From: Paenibacillus sp. PK3_47
GTDB lineage: Bacteria > Bacillota > Bacilli > Paenibacillales > Paenibacillaceae
Length of the DNA stretch: 64,000 bases
Direction of reading: 5' to 3'
Assembly (NCBI RefSeq): GCF_023520895.1
Contig: NZ_CP026029.1
Location: forward strand, 2,170,001-2,234,000
A program made the translations under genes and the position numbers. Under the pieces are notes generated by a model. It ran no database searches and was not told where the DNA came from. It saw nothing but the letters and a program-made list of their open reading frames with translations. How positions within the stretch are numbered: the stretch's first letter is position 1; every line of letters begins with the position of its first letter. This document shows, in pieces, positions 36,847 to 47,083 of this stretch.

Positions 36847-38082
36847 TTATTTGTTCGACTCCGCCACACCTGCCGAGACCTTCAGACGCAGGGCGTTGAG
36901 ACGGATAAAGCCTGTCGCATCCCCCTGGTCATAAGCCTGGGTCGGATCGGCTTCCATAGTCGCGATATCCGGATTGTACAGGCTGACCGGACTCTTCACG
37001 CCGGCACCGATGATGTTGCCTTTGTAGAGCTTCACACGCACCGTACCGGTTACGTTCTTCTGGCTCTCCTCCACCAGTGCCTGCAGCGCCAGACGCTCAG
37101 GTGCAAACCAGAAGCCGTTATACACCAGTGTGCTGTAACGGGTAATCAGGCTGTCGCGCAGATTCATGACTTCACGGTCCATGGTGATGGACTCCATTTT
37201 GCGGTGAGCAGTGAACAGGATGGTACCGCCCGGTGTCTCGTATACGCCGCGGCTCTTCATGCCGACAAAACGGTTCTCCACCATATCCACGCGTCCGATG
37301 CCGTGCTTGCCGCCGAGCTCATTCAGCCTCTCCATAACTTCCAGCGGAGTCAGAGGTTCACCGTTCAGCGCGACACAGTTGCCCTTCAGGAATTCCAGCT
37401 CCAGATATTCCGCTTCATCCGGAGCATCCTCCGGCGCGTTGCTGAGCAGGAACATCCCTTTGTTCTCCGGTGCACTCGGATCAAACCAAGGATCCTCCAG
37501 CACGCCGCTCTCATAGCTGATGTGCAGCAGGTTGCGGTCCATGGAATACGGCTTCGCTGCCGAGGCTTGAACCGGAATCCCGTTCGCTTCGGCATAGGCA
37601 ATCATCTCGGCCCGGCCCGGGAACTGGTTGCGGAACTCTTCCAGACGCCAAGGTGCAATGACCTTGATGCTTGGTGACAGTGCCGCTGCATTCAGCTCAA
37701 AGCGCACCTGGTCGTTGCCTTTACCAGTCGCGCCGTGGGCAATGGCTGTGGCGCCCTCAGCGATAGCGATGTCTACCATACGCTTAGCGATCAGCGGACG
37801 GGCAATGCTGGTGCCGAGCAGGTATTGGCCTTCATACAAAGCGCCCGCCTGGAACATCGGGTAGATGAAGTCATTCGCGAACTCGTCGCGCAGATCGTCT
37901 ATGTAGACCTTGGATGCGCCGGTGGCCAGTGCTTTTTCCTCCAGGCCGTCCAATTCTTCCTTCTGGCCGATGTCCGCTGTAAAAGCGATGATTTCCGCAT
38001 CATAAGTTTCTTTCAGCCATTTCAGGATGACTGAGGTATCCAGCCCGCCGGAATAGGCGAGTACGATTTTTTCTTTTGGCAT
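36847..38082 (-). CDS. argG: Argininosuccinate synthase
   Basis: ATP-dependent ligase of 411 residues joining citrulline and aspartate. The PP-loop YSGGLDTS is at residues 9-16, and the downstream conserved [10 protein letters not shown] is present. The ATG at 38082 is 9 bases after aaaggaag and gives the standard N-terminus [13 protein letters not shown]. The open frame continues about 80 codons upstream through an inverted-repeat element and is not coding there. Confidence 0.96.
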   Translation of the reverse strand: MPKEKIVLAYSGGLDTSVILKWLKETYDAEIIAFTADIGQKEELDGLEEKALATGASKVYIDDLRDEFANDFIYPMFQAGALYEGQYLLGTSIARPLIAKRMVDIAIAEGATAIAHGATGKGNDQVRFELNAAALSPSIKVIAPWRLEEFRNQFPGRAEMIAYAEANGIPVQASAAKPYSMDRNLLHISYESGVLEDPWFDPSAPENKGMFLLSNAPEDAPDEAEYLELEFLKGNCVALNGEPLTPLEVMERLNELGGKHGIGRVDMVENRFVGMKSRGVYETPGGTILFTAHRKMESITMDREVMNLRDSLITRYSTLVYNGFWFAPERLALQALVEESQKNVTGTVRVKLYKGNIIGAGVKSPVSLYNPDIATMEADPTQAYDQGDATGFIRLNALRLKVSAGVAESNK

Positions 38083-38164
38083 GGGGTGTGACTTCCTTTC
38101 GTTTGGGGGTATAGGATGGAACTTAGTTAAGGGCCGAATTCCGGTGCCTGGGCGCAAGCTGCGT

Positions 38165-38281
38165 GAATGTTTGGACTTCCGGCCGCTGTTATAATCAGAT
38201 TTCCATAATTTCAAGCTCGCAGACGGCGGGAGAAATCCGATTATAAAGGCGGACGCTATCGCTCCTGCAGTTCCAAACTTC
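38165..38281. repeat. Covarying inverted-repeat element, copy 2
   Basis: A 117-bp element, outer arms GTTTGG / CCAAAC, inner 15-bp stem with one mismatch (38189-38203 with 38232-38246). It lies between the argG promoter and the argG start, so it should be transcribed as leader RNA. Confidence 0.88.
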
Positions 38282-38347
38282 ACTCCGTTGCTTCGCACCG
38301 AAATTTTAACGTTCGTACCTAAGTTCATCCTATATAGTGTTTTATAT

Positions 38348-38375
38348 AGTATAAGTGCAGACGGGGCCTTGCCAA
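38348..38375 (-). promoter_or_regulatory. argGH promoter
   Basis: On the minus strand TTGGCA (38375-38370), a 16-base spacer and TATACT (38353-38348). It predicts a leader of about 260 bases that contains the inverted-repeat element. Confidence 0.6.
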
Positions 38376-38645
38376 TTCATTGCAGGTTCGCTGAATAAGG
38401 CGTAACACAAACAAACAAGTAATGTACTTTGGATGTATAAACTGCGACTGCAAATGACACATTTAGCTGCGTGCGCCCACTTGAGTAAGGGATGACGACA
38501 AGGCCCCTTCGTTGAAATTACATCCTATGGAGAACAAGTAACGTGGTCGTTTGTCGCACTTATGCCAAATGCAATTTGGCATTGACGATAAAAAGGTTAC
38601 TTCTAAAACCCACGAATCAAGTTCACAAACTACGCTCGCGAACTC

Positions 38646-38828
38646 TAACGGACCGTAGATCCGTTATTTGCCCTTAGAGATGCAATTCGCCGCGCTAACG
38701 GACCGTAGTTCTCTTATTCTGCTGGAAACAGGCATCTTCAGGGTGAAATCACCTGAATAACGGAACCAGGGTCCGTTAGCTGGCTGAAAAGTTACTTTTG
38801 AGGGAAATAAGGGATCCTCGGTCCGTTA
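38646..38828. repeat. Composite element of four 21-bp near-palindromes (copy 2)
   Basis: Units at 38646-38666, 38696-38716, 38758-38778 and 38808-38828. Orientation (two forward, two inverted) and start-to-start spacings (50, 62, 50) are the same as in the copy at 8700-8882; the spacers differ. Confidence 0.9.
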
Positions 38829-39118
38829 GCCACCGAAGAAGCTGCGCTTAAGAATCGCCAATAGAAGAGGCAGAGCAGCAGTCAATTAGCTGGCAAGTTA
38901 ATCCTGCATAAACGCTGCGGGTTGAGTGAAGGCAGCCGTTCTTTGCCAGAAAATTCACACCCAACAATCGCCGATCGCAACAGTAGAGCAGCAGAACGTC
39001 AGCCGCGAAAGACTGCGCTCACCAACCGATAGTCAAAAGTAGAGCAGCGGTCAAATGCCCAGCGCTTCTCAGCAGCCATAGCGCACAATAACCATAGCAG
39101 CCAACTGGCAGCCTGGTT

Positions 39119-40087
39119 TTAACCCATCAAAGCCGCCATCAGCGCCTTCTGTGCATGCAGGCGGTTCTCCGCCTGGTCAAAGATGACCGAGTTCGGGCCG
39201 TCGATCACGCCGGTGCTGACCTCTTCCTCACGGTGGGCCGGCAGGCAGTGCAGGAACAGGTAGTCGCTTTTGGCGCCTTTGACCAGCTCCTCGTTGACCT
39301 GATAGTCCTTAAACGCCGCTTCACGCGCCAGCTGCTCAGCCTCGAAGCCCATGCTCGCCCATACATCGGTGTAGATAACGTCCGCATCCTTCACCGCTTC
39401 CTGCGGGCTGCGGGTGATAACGATCTCCGCGCCGGTCTCCTTGGCGATCTCGCGTGCTTCTGCTACAACAGCGGTATCCGGCTCATAACCTTCCGGTCCG
39501 GCAATAGAGACATGCACACCCAGCTTGGCGCCGCCGATCAGCAGCGAATGGGCCATGTTGTTGCCATCGCCGATGTACGCCAGCTTAAGACCCTTCAGCT
39601 TGCCTTTGTGCTCATAGACAGTCTGGTAGTCCGCCAGCACCTGGCACGGATGGGCCAGATCGCTCAGGCCGTTGATCACCGGTACCGATGCGTAGCGAGC
39701 CAGTTCTTCCACTTTGTCATGACCGAACGTACGGATCATAATGCCGTCGAGGTATCGGGACATCACCTGCGCTGTATCGCCGACAGTCTCGCCGCGTCCG
39801 AGCTGGATGTCATTTTTACTGAGGAACAAGGCATGGCCGCCAAGCTGGTACATGCCGACTTCGAAGGATACGCGCGTCCGGGTCGAGGACTTTTCAAAAA
39901 TAAGCCCGATCGTCTTCCCCTTCAGCGGCTGGTATACCTCTCCGCTCTTCTGCTTGCGTTTCAGCTCAATCGCCAGCTCGATCAAATAAGTAATTTCCTC
40001 CGGGCTGTAATCGTTCAGCTCCAGCAGGTCACGGCCCTTCAGACCCTGTGCAATTTGCTCTGTACTGCTCTGTAGACCCTGGCTCAT
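39119..40087 (-). CDS. argF: Ornithine carbamoyltransferase
   Basis: Trimeric cytoplasmic enzyme of 322 residues making citrulline from ornithine and carbamoyl phosphate. The carbamoyl-phosphate motif STRTR (about 68-72), HPCQ (about 146) and the ornithine-binding HCLP motif (about 285) are present. An anabolic role is indicated by its place as last gene of argCJBDF. Its ATG overlaps the argD stop (ATGA). No convincing terminator follows. Confidence 0.95.
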   Translation of the reverse strand: MSQGLQSSTEQIAQGLKGRDLLELNDYSPEEITYLIELAIELKRKQKSGEVYQPLKGKTIGLIFEKSSTRTRVSFEVGMYQLGGHALFLSKNDIQLGRGETVGDTAQVMSRYLDGIMIRTFGHDKVEELARYASVPVINGLSDLAHPCQVLADYQTVYEHKGKLKGLKLAYIGDGNNMAHSLLIGGAKLGVHVSIAGPEGYEPDTAVVAEAREIAKETGAEIVITRSPQEAVKDADVIYTDVWASMGFEAEQLAREAAFKDYQVNEELVKGAKSDYLFLHCLPAHREEEVSTGVIDGPNSVIFDQAENRLHAQKALMAALMG

Positions 40088-41370
40088 GAAACTGCCTCCC
40101 CGTTTCCATTGTTAGCATAAGTATGAATGAGCTGCACGAGAATGTCCACCGCCTGGTGGATCTCATCGACGCTCACATATAGATTAGGCAGCAGACGAAT
40201 CACATTCGGTCCGGCCTGTACGAATAATAGCCCCTGCTTCTGTCCGGCCAGAACAATATCGCCTACCGGCTCAGCACATTCAATTCCGATCAGCAGGCCT
40301 TTGCCGCGGATTTCCTTTACAAAGGAGGTGTCTGCCAACTTATCGCTCAATAACCCCCGCAGATATTCTCCCATCTCTTCCGCACGCTGCGGCAGTTCAT
40401 CCTCCAGCATCGTCTCGATGGTTGCTTCCATCACCGCTGCGGCCAGCGGAGTTCCGCCGAAGGTGCTGGCATGGCTGCCGGGGCTGAACGCTTCACGCAG
40501 GTAGCCTTTGCCCAGCATTACACCTGCCGGGAAACCGCTGGCTACGCCTTTGGCAAGCGTGAAAATATCCGGCTCAATGCCGTAGTGCTGATGCGCAAAC
40601 AGCTTGCCTGTGCGGCCCATGCCTGTCTGCACTTCGTCAACGATCAGCAGCAGCCCATGCTCTTTGCACAGCGCAACTACTTCATTCAGGAACTCCTGCT
40701 GCACTTCCAGCACGCCGCCTTCAGCCAGCACCATTTCCATCATGATTGCGGCAGTGTTGTCAGAGATTGCAGCCTTAAGCGCATCCAGATCATGCAGCGG
40801 AACGGTCTTGAACCCTTCAGGAAGCGGGAGGAAGCCTTCCTTGACCTTTTGCTGGCCGGTTGCTGTCAGTGTAGCCAGTGTCCGTCCGTGAAAGGACTGT
40901 TCAAACGTAATAATCTCATACCGGCCCGTGCCCTTCACCTTCTGGTGGTAGCGGCGCGCCAGCTTGATTGCCGCCTCATTCGCCTCAGCCCCGCTGTTGC
41001 AAAAGAACACCTGATCCGCACAGCTGTTATCCGTAAGCAGCGCCGCCACCCGGTCCTGTCCGGGAATATGAAACAGATTGGAGACATGCCACAGCGTATC
41101 AATCTGTGCCTTCAGCTTCTCGCCGACCTTCTCCGGAGCATGACCCAGACTGGTTACGGCCAGACCGCACATGAAATCGAGATATTTGTTGCCCTGATCA
41201 TCCCAGACCCAGCTGCCTTTGCCCTTGACCAGGCTGAGATCATATCTGGCGTAGGACGGAAATACCGCACTCAGCTTGGCAGGAGCAGCCTCCTGAACCT
41301 CTGTCCCTGCTGAACGTTCCTGCGCCGCCCCTGTCAAAGAATCTTTGTCCGCTTGCGTAAGCTTACTCAT
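40084..41370 (-). CDS. argD: Acetylornithine aminotransferase
   Basis: PLP-dependent class III aminotransferase of 428 residues, somewhat longer than usual because of a 30-residue Ala/Glu-rich N-terminal extension. The PLP lysine is in TLAKGVASG, preceded by [15 protein letters not shown]. It converts N-acetylglutamate semialdehyde to N-acetylornithine. It is 138 bases downstream of argB and coupled to argF. Confidence 0.93.
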   Translation of the reverse strand: MSKLTQADKDSLTGAAQERSAGTEVQEAAPAKLSAVFPSYARYDLSLVKGKGSWVWDDQGNKYLDFMCGLAVTSLGHAPEKVGEKLKAQIDTLWHVSNLFHIPGQDRVAALLTDNSCADQVFFCNSGAEANEAAIKLARRYHQKVKGTGRYEIITFEQSFHGRTLATLTATGQQKVKEGFLPLPEGFKTVPLHDLDALKAAISDNTAAIMMEMVLAEGGVLEVQQEFLNEVVALCKEHGLLLIVDEVQTGMGRTGKLFAHQHYGIEPDIFTLAKGVASGFPAGVMLGKGYLREAFSPGSHASTFGGTPLAAAVMEATIETMLEDELPQRAEEMGEYLRGLLSDKLADTSFVKEIRGKGLLIGIECAEPVGDIVLAGQKQGLLFVQAGPNVIRLLPNLYVSVDEIHQAVDILVQLIHTYANNGNGEAVS

Positions 41371-41508
41371 TTCTTAGTCACTCTCCCACCATGCTGCTGC
41401 GGTATTCCGTCAGCGCTTTTTAATAATTCTATATAGATTGAACTTGTAATTTTTCTGTTTTGGGACTGGGTGGCTTAGCCAGCTAAATCTATAACTCTAC
41501 CAGCCGCT

Positions 41509-42327
41509 CTATGAACGGATAATTCTCGTCCCCAGCTCTTCACCCTGCAGCACCCGGCTGAGCACCTTAGGCTCCTTGCCGTCTACAATCACTACTTCGG
41601 ACACGCTGCCCTGAATGCAGTCCATTGCTGCCCGCACCTTTGGGATCATTCCGCCGTAAATTTCACCGCTGTCAATCAGCTCTTCAATCTCAGTTACCGT
41701 CACCGACGGCAGCACGATCTTTTCCCCATCAATCGTCCGCATAATTCCGGGAACGTCCGTGACCACAATCATGGAAGGCGACTCTACAAAAGAAGCCACT
41801 GCCCCGGCCGCAGTATCCGCATTAATATTGTAACGCTGTCCCTGTGCATCCGCGCCAATTGGTGCAATAATCGGGATGTAGCCGAGATCCAGAATGCCTT
41901 TTACAATCTCAGCTTTTACTTCCGTCACTTCACCAACCAGCCCGACTTCAGCGCTGTTCGCCACCGGCTTTGCCGTAATCAGGTTCCCGTCCACACCGGA
42001 TAAACCGAGCGCCTGCCCCCCGCTGCCCTGGATTCTGCGGACAATCGCCTTATTAATGCTTCCCGCCAGCGTCATCTCCACAACATCCAGTACTTCTTCG
42101 GTCGTTACTCTGAGTCCATTAACAAAACTGCTCTCAATGCCAAGCTTGGCAAGATTGCCGGAAATCGCCGGACCGCCGCCATGCACAATCACAGGCTGGA
42201 CACCGCTGCCCTGCAGGTCCCTCAAGTCTTCAAAAAAAGAATCCGGCAGCGCAGCCAGCGTACTTCCGCCGCATTTCATGACAAACAGCCCGCCTGCTGT
42301 GCCGCCCTTTATAAGTTCATCATTCAT
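41509..42327 (-). CDS. argB: Acetylglutamate kinase
   Basis: Amino-acid kinase of 272 residues; KCGGS near the N-terminus, HGGGPAIS and the C-terminal GGMIPKV are the family motifs. The start matters: an in-frame TTG at 42351 precedes the aaggagg site itself, so the ATG at 42327, 11 bases after that site, is chosen. The N-terminal helix typical of arginine-sensitive hexameric enzymes is not obvious, so feedback may act elsewhere in the pathway. Confidence 0.93.
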   Translation of the reverse strand: MNDELIKGGTAGGLFVMKCGGSTLAALPDSFFEDLRDLQGSGVQPVIVHGGGPAISGNLAKLGIESSFVNGLRVTTEEVLDVVEMTLAGSINKAIVRRIQGSGGQALGLSGVDGNLITAKPVANSAEVGLVGEVTEVKAEIVKGILDLGYIPIIAPIGADAQGQRYNINADTAAGAVASFVESPSMIVVTDVPGIMRTIDGEKIVLPSVTVTEIEELIDSGEIYGGMIPKVRAAMDCIQGSVSEVVIVDGKEPKVLSRVLQGEELGTRIIRS

Positions 42328-42366
42328 CTCTATAATATCCTCCTTATGCAATTATGCCAGCCGCCA

Positions 42367-43599
42367 TCAGGTCCGGTAAGCAGCATTAATACGCACATAA
42401 TCATAAGTGAGGTCGCAGCCCCACGCTGTAGCGGTTCCGTCCCCATCCGACAAAACCACGCTGATCAGCACGGTATCGCTTTTTTGCAAATAACGCAGTG
42501 CCTTCTCTTCATCAAAAGCAACCGGCCGCGACTCACGCAGCACTTCAATGTCACCCAGCGAGATATTCACATTGTCCGGCGATACCGGAACTCCAGCGCG
42601 CCCTACAGCGGCAATGACCCGCCCCCAGTTCGCATCCGCTCCAAAAATTGCAGACTTTACCAGGCTGGAGCCGACTACCGTCTTGGCAATCGCTCCTGCA
42701 GCTTCATCATGCACCGCTCCGGAGATCTGCACCTCAATCAGCTTGGTTGCACCTTCGCCGTCCCGGGCAATCGCTTTGGCGAGATGACGGCACACATATG
42801 TGAACGCAGCGGCAAAAGCATCCCAGTCACTATGCAAACGTGTCAGCTTCTCATTACCAGCCAGCCCGCTGGCCATCGTAACTAACATATCATTCGTGCT
42901 TGTATCTCCATCCACCGTAATCATATTAAAAGTAGTATTCGTCGCAGTCCGCAGCAGGCTCTGCAAATCCTCAGCGTCTATAGCGGCATCTGTCGTCATA
43001 AAGCCCAGCATCGTGGCCATATTGGGATGGATCATCCCTGAACCTTTCGCCGCCCCGGCAATGGTAACCTCTACGCCGTCGACTGTGACTTTTACGCAGC
43101 ATTCTTTTTTGACCAGATCTGTAGTCAGTATAGCCTGGCAAAATTCCTCCGCACCGGAAGCCCCGCCATCCAGCTTCTCCGGCAGACCGGCAATTCCGCT
43201 GCGCACACAGTCCATCTTCAGCAGCTCACCGATGACACCTGTCGAAGCGACAGCCACATCATGGTCATTTACCCCTAAGTAACGGGCCGCTGTGGCACGC
43301 ATCTCATAGGCATCCGCTTCGCCCTGAACTCCGGCGCAGGCATTCGCATTCCCGCTGTTCACGATCACGGCCTGCAGGATCCCATTCGCCAGACTCTCCC
43401 GCGTTACCTTCAGCGGAGCAGCCTGGAACACATTCGTCGTATACACCGCTGCCGCCGTCGCCGGCACCTCGCAGAGGATGGCCGCAAGGTCATTTCGGTC
43501 GGTTTTTTTGAGGCCGCAGTGCAGCCCTCCCGAGATGAACCCTTTAGGTGTAGTAATACTTCCGCCTTCCACGACGGTAAAAGCTGTATGTTCGCTCAT
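42367..43599 (-). CDS. argJ: Bifunctional ornithine acetyltransferase / N-acetylglutamate synthase
   Basis: Protein of 410 residues that cleaves itself at the Ala-Thr bond in NMATMLGF (about 190) to give two chains. The conserved GNANAC and ASTGVIGE motifs are present. It recycles acetyl groups between acetylornithine and glutamate. It lies 21 bases after argC in the same operon. Confidence 0.95.
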   Translation of the reverse strand: MSEHTAFTVVEGGSITTPKGFISGGLHCGLKKTDRNDLAAILCEVPATAAAVYTTNVFQAAPLKVTRESLANGILQAVIVNSGNANACAGVQGEADAYEMRATAARYLGVNDHDVAVASTGVIGELLKMDCVRSGIAGLPEKLDGGASGAEEFCQAILTTDLVKKECCVKVTVDGVEVTIAGAAKGSGMIHPNMATMLGFMTTDAAIDAEDLQSLLRTATNTTFNMITVDGDTSTNDMLVTMASGLAGNEKLTRLHSDWDAFAAAFTYVCRHLAKAIARDGEGATKLIEVQISGAVHDEAAGAIAKTVVGSSLVKSAIFGADANWGRVIAAVGRAGVPVSPDNVNISLGDIEVLRESRPVAFDEEKALRYLQKSDTVLISVVLSDGDGTATAWGCDLTYDYVRINAAYRT

Positions 43600-43620
43600 G
43601 TCCTTGTTGACCGCTGAGCC

Positions 43621-44670
43621 TTACGGATACACAGGTGTGTAGCCAAGGCCGCGGGTTTCCTCCCATCCCATCATCAAATTCAGGTTCTGAATCGCCTGCC
43701 CTGCTGCACCTTTAACGACATTATCGATCACGGACACAATAGTAACCCGGCCTGTACGGGCATCTGTGGCAAAACCGATATCACAATAATTCGAGCCGCT
43801 GACTTCCTTCGTTGCCGGGAGCACACCTGCTTCACGAATCCGCACATAAGGTCTGCCGCTGTAATACTTCCGGTACAAGTCTACCAAATCCTGCTCGCTG
43901 TAAATACTATTCAGTGATGCATACATTGTGCTCATAATGCCCCGGGTCATCGGCACCAGGTGGGTGGTGAACGTTACGGTTACCTTTTCTCCGGCTATAT
44001 CTGTAAGCACCTGCTCAATTTCCGGAATATGCTGATGCTTGTTGACTTTATAGGCTTTAAAATTCTCATTGATCTCTGCATAATGCACCATCAGACTCGT
44101 GCCCCGCCCGGCCCCGGAAACCCCTGACTTTGCATCAATAATGATACTGTCAGGCTTGATCCAGCCCTCTTTAAGCGCGGGAATCAGCCCGAGCAGCGTA
44201 GCTGTGGGATAACATCCGGGATTCGAGATAAAATCCACTCCGGCCGCACGTTCCCCATACACCTCACATAATCCGTAGACCGCCTGTTCGAGATAAGCTG
44301 CCGGCGGAGCCGGGTGCTTATACCATTCTTCATATTCCGCGCCGTCCTTCAGCCTGAAGTCACCGGACAAGTCGACAACCTTGAGGCCTGCCTCCAGCAG
44401 CTGCGGCACCAGCTTGGCACTTACACCGGACGGTGTGGCCGTGAATACAACATCAGCTCTGCCGGCAATTTCCGCCGGGTCTACGCCGTCCAGCTTCCGC
44501 CCGATAATACCTGTCAAATGAGGAAAACCGCTCTCGATCGGCTCCCCCGCACTTGAAGAGGAGATGACCGATGTAATCTCTATATCAGGGTGGTTCTGCA
44601 GCAGCCTGATCAGCTCCACGCCCCCGTAACCCGTTGATCCCACAATCGCCGCTCTCAGCTTGCTTCCCAT
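43621..44670 (-). CDS. argC: N-acetyl-gamma-glutamyl-phosphate reductase
   Basis: NADP-dependent dehydrogenase of 349 residues: GSTGYGGVELIRLL nucleotide motif at the N-terminus and active-site Cys in SNPGCYPTAT (about 152). The ATG at 44670 follows gggggaata; the longer frame to 44739 lies within the promoter and is rejected. First gene of argCJBDF. Confidence 0.95.
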   Translation of the reverse strand: MGSKLRAAIVGSTGYGGVELIRLLQNHPDIEITSVISSSSAGEPIESGFPHLTGIIGRKLDGVDPAEIAGRADVVFTATPSGVSAKLVPQLLEAGLKVVDLSGDFRLKDGAEYEEWYKHPAPPAAYLEQAVYGLCEVYGERAAGVDFISNPGCYPTATLLGLIPALKEGWIKPDSIIIDAKSGVSGAGRGTSLMVHYAEINENFKAYKVNKHQHIPEIEQVLTDIAGEKVTVTFTTHLVPMTRGIMSTMYASLNSIYSEQDLVDLYRKYYSGRPYVRIREAGVLPATKEVSGSNYCDIGFATDARTGRVTIVSVIDNVVKGAAGQAIQNLNLMMGWEETRGLGYTPVYP

Positions 44671-44724
44671 GGTTATTCCCCCACTCCCCGGCTGTTTTAT
44701 GTAATGAATACCGCCCTGCAAATA

Positions 44725-44759
44725 TGTATTATTATACAACTCAATTAATATAAATACAA
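44725..44759 (-). promoter_or_regulatory. argC promoter with overlapping ArgR/AhrC-like operator
   Basis: TTGTAT, a 17-base spacer and TATAAT (minus strand, 44759-44731). The near-perfect dyad TGTATTATTATACA (44725-44738) covers the -10. Arginine repressor boxes are AT-rich dyads of this kind, so repression by blocking polymerase is likely (inference). Confidence 0.55.
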
Positions 44760-44813
44760 CACGTTACGTTAACTTTATTTGTGGAATTTAATAGGCTGGT
44801 CCATTCTGTCCGC

Positions 44814-44865
44814 TAAAAAAAAGAGAAGCCAAAGCCTCTCCACGGAGAGACTATGCTTCTCTTTT
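44814..44865 (-). terminator. Terminator of the yitT-like gene
   Basis: GAGAAGC ... GCTTCTC with a second inner CTCTCC/GGAGAG stem, followed on the minus strand by eight T. It overlaps the end of the coding region. Confidence 0.85.
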
Positions 44866-45735
44866 GAATCCTTCACCCAGCACCTCGTGGGCCTCGGTAA
44901 TAATAACGAACGCACCCGGATCTACCGAGCGCACGATGGTTTTCAGCCGCGTAATCTCGCTTTGTCCGACGACCACCATCAGCACCGTGCGGTTATCTCC
45001 GGTGTATCCGCCCTGCGCATTCAACTTGGTCAACCCGCGGTCCAGATCATTTAATATGGCCTGAGAGATTTCTTCCGTGTAATCGGAAATAATATACGCA
45101 ACCTTGGTCACACTGAAGCCCATTTCGAGCGCATTAATGACCCGGCCGGTGACGAATAAACCGATCAGCGCATACATCGCCTGCTCCATGCCAAGCACGA
45201 AGGCAGCGAGTGTAATCACCGTTCCGTCCAACAGCACGACAGAGAGCGAGAAGCTGAACCCGGTAATCTTTTGAATAATCTGCGCCAAAATCGTAAGCCC
45301 GCCTGTAGATCCCCGCCCGCGGAAAACAAGCCCCAGCCCCAGTCCTACCGCTATCCCGCCGTAAATGGAAGCAAGCAGCGGGTTGGTTGTCGGTACCGGA
45401 CCGTCTTTGGTCAAAAAGATAAACAGCGGCAGCACAAAGCTGCCCAGCAGGGAACGCATCCCGTACTGTTTGCCGAGGAACACGACACCCAGAATGAACA
45501 GCGGGATATTCAGCGCCCATTGGGTGAACGCCGGCTCAGCGCCAAACCAGGCCTCAGCGAGTACGGACAAGCCCGACACCCCGCCGGAGGCAATCCGGTT
45601 CGGCAGAAAAAAGAGGTTAAACCCAAGTCCCGTAATCAGCGACCCGATGAGAATTAAGGCGATATCTACCGTATGGCGCAGCGGCCCGTTCAGGGGAATC
45701 AGCGGCGGTTTGTTGCGCGAATTGACTTTTTGCAT
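44851..45735 (-). CDS. YitT-family membrane protein with DUF2179 domain
   Basis: Membrane protein of 294 residues: five or six helices (about 22-195) with the Gly-rich GLGLGLVFRGRGSTGG motif, then a soluble C-terminal DUF2179 domain (about 220-285: DRGLTKLNAQGGYTG...VVVGQSEITRLKTIVRSVDPGAFV). The transport substrate of the family is not established. A single gene between argC and prfB with its own terminator. Confidence 0.85.
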   Translation of the reverse strand: MQKVNSRNKPPLIPLNGPLRHTVDIALILIGSLITGLGFNLFFLPNRIASGGVSGLSVLAEAWFGAEPAFTQWALNIPLFILGVVFLGKQYGMRSLLGSFVLPLFIFLTKDGPVPTTNPLLASIYGGIAVGLGLGLVFRGRGSTGGLTILAQIIQKITGFSFSLSVVLLDGTVITLAAFVLGMEQAMYALIGLFVTGRVINALEMGFSVTKVAYIISDYTEEISQAILNDLDRGLTKLNAQGGYTGDNRTVLMVVVGQSEITRLKTIVRSVDPGAFVIITEAHEVLGEGFKREA

Positions 45736-45788
45736 GTATAGCTACTCCTTGAGTTGTAATGTGATTTGATCAGTGTGTCCCATTCCAC

Positions 45789-45824
45789 GAAAAAATTCCT
45801 ACACCTCCGAAGACGCGTAGGAAT
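45789..45824 (-). terminator. Terminator of prfB
   Basis: Stem ATTCCTAC / GTAGGAAT (45795-45802 with 45817-45824), with a T-run on the minus strand. Confidence 0.8.
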
Positions 45825-45835
45825 CTATATTTCTG

Positions 45836-46949
45836 TTATTCAACTTCTGTTTTGATCTGGCTGCGCAGATAGCCGTCAATAAACAGATTGATATCGCCAT
45901 CCATTACAGCACCCACGTTCCCTGTTTCCACGGAAGTGCGGTGATCCTTTACCATACTATAGGGATGGAATACATAGGAGCGGATCTGACTTCCCCATGC
46001 AATATCCGATTGCTCGCCGCGGATCGCATCCAGCTCCTGCTGCTGCTCCTGCAGTTTGCGTTCGTAGAGCTTGGAGCGCAGCATTTTCATCGCCTGCTCC
46101 CGGTTCTTGATCTGTGAACGTTCGTTCTGGCAGGTAACGACCACCCCGCTCGGAATGTGCGTAATCCGCACGGCGGAGTCTGTGGTGTTGATATGCTGAC
46201 CGCCGGCGCCGCTGGCCCGGTACGTGTCGATCTTAAGATCCTCCGTACGGATCTCAATCTCGATGTCATCATTGATCTCCGGCACCACATCACACGATAC
46301 GAAGGAGGTATGACGTCTGCCCGAGGAATCGAACGGTGAAATACGCACCAGACGGTGGACACCTTTCTCCGCCTTCAGATAACCGTAAGCGTTGAAGCCT
46401 TTAATCAGCAGCGTAACACTCTTGATCCCTGCTTCATCACCCGGCAGATAGTCCAGCACTTCGACCTTGAAGCCGCTTTTCTCGGCCCAGCGGGTATACA
46501 TCCGCAGCAGCATTTGCCCCCAGTCCTGGGACTCTGTGCCGCCTGCACCCGGATGCAGCTCCAGAATCGCATTCAGCTTGTCATACGGCTGGCTCAGCAG
46601 CAGCTGGAGCTCAAAGTCATCCACTTTCGAGACAATGGCCTTAATGGATTCGGCCGTTTCGTTCGCCAGCTCTTCGTCGCCTTCTTCTTCGGCAAGCTCC
46701 GCCATCATGGCCGCATCATCATACTCCTGCTGCAGCTTTTCGTATGCATCCACGGTGGATTTCACAGCGTTCATCTCGCTGATTACGCCCTGCGCCTGCT
46801 CGGGGTCATCCCAGAAGCCGGGGGCGGCCATCTTTTCCTCAAAGTTGGAGATCATCTCCTGCTTGAGATCTAAGTCAAAGAGACCCCCTAAGGTTGGTTA
46901 GTTTCTTGCTTATTTCACGCAGGTCCTGCTTTACGTTAGCGTCGATCAT
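45836..46949 (-). CDS. prfB: Peptide chain release factor 2, with programmed +1 frameshift
   Basis: RF2 reads UGA and UAA stops. The first frame begins at ATG 46949 and reaches an in-frame TGA at 46877-46875 after 24 codons. The site AGGGGG (46889-46884), TCT, CTT, TGA, C has the internal ribosome site and slippery CTT used for autoregulation in most bacteria. Reading continues in the +1 frame from GAC (46876) to 45836, giving 370 residues. The SPF anticodon-like motif (ISPFDSSG) and the catalytic GGQ ([12 protein letters not shown]) are intact. An ATG at 46855 in the second frame is internal. Confidence 0.95.
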
Positions 46950-47083
46950 GGAGATCACTTCACCTTTCAAAATAAAATATTGCGCCGGGCGTTGGTTGGA
47001 CTTTGTCGGCAATGGCATCCGCCAAGCTTCGCTGGCGAATTGTTCCTTTAAACTTACGTGTTCGGTGATTACCGCGCTCCAGG

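Larger units (their letters stand above)
38083..39118. other. 1-kb gap between argF and argG with repeats and the argG promoter
   Basis: Contents in order: argG leader with an inverted-repeat element, argG promoter, a palindrome TGCCAAAT/ATTTGGCA near 38564-38583, the four-part palindrome element, then diverged repeats sharing AGAGCAGC (38839-39060). No gene is supported. Confidence 0.7.

Noticed and set aside
38083..38328. N-terminal extension of argG
   Set aside because: It is encoded by the inverted-repeat element; the conserved protein begins at [13 protein letters not shown] with a good ribosome site.
38083..38347. T-box leader upstream of argG
   Set aside because: No T-box sequence or antiterminator/terminator pair is visible.
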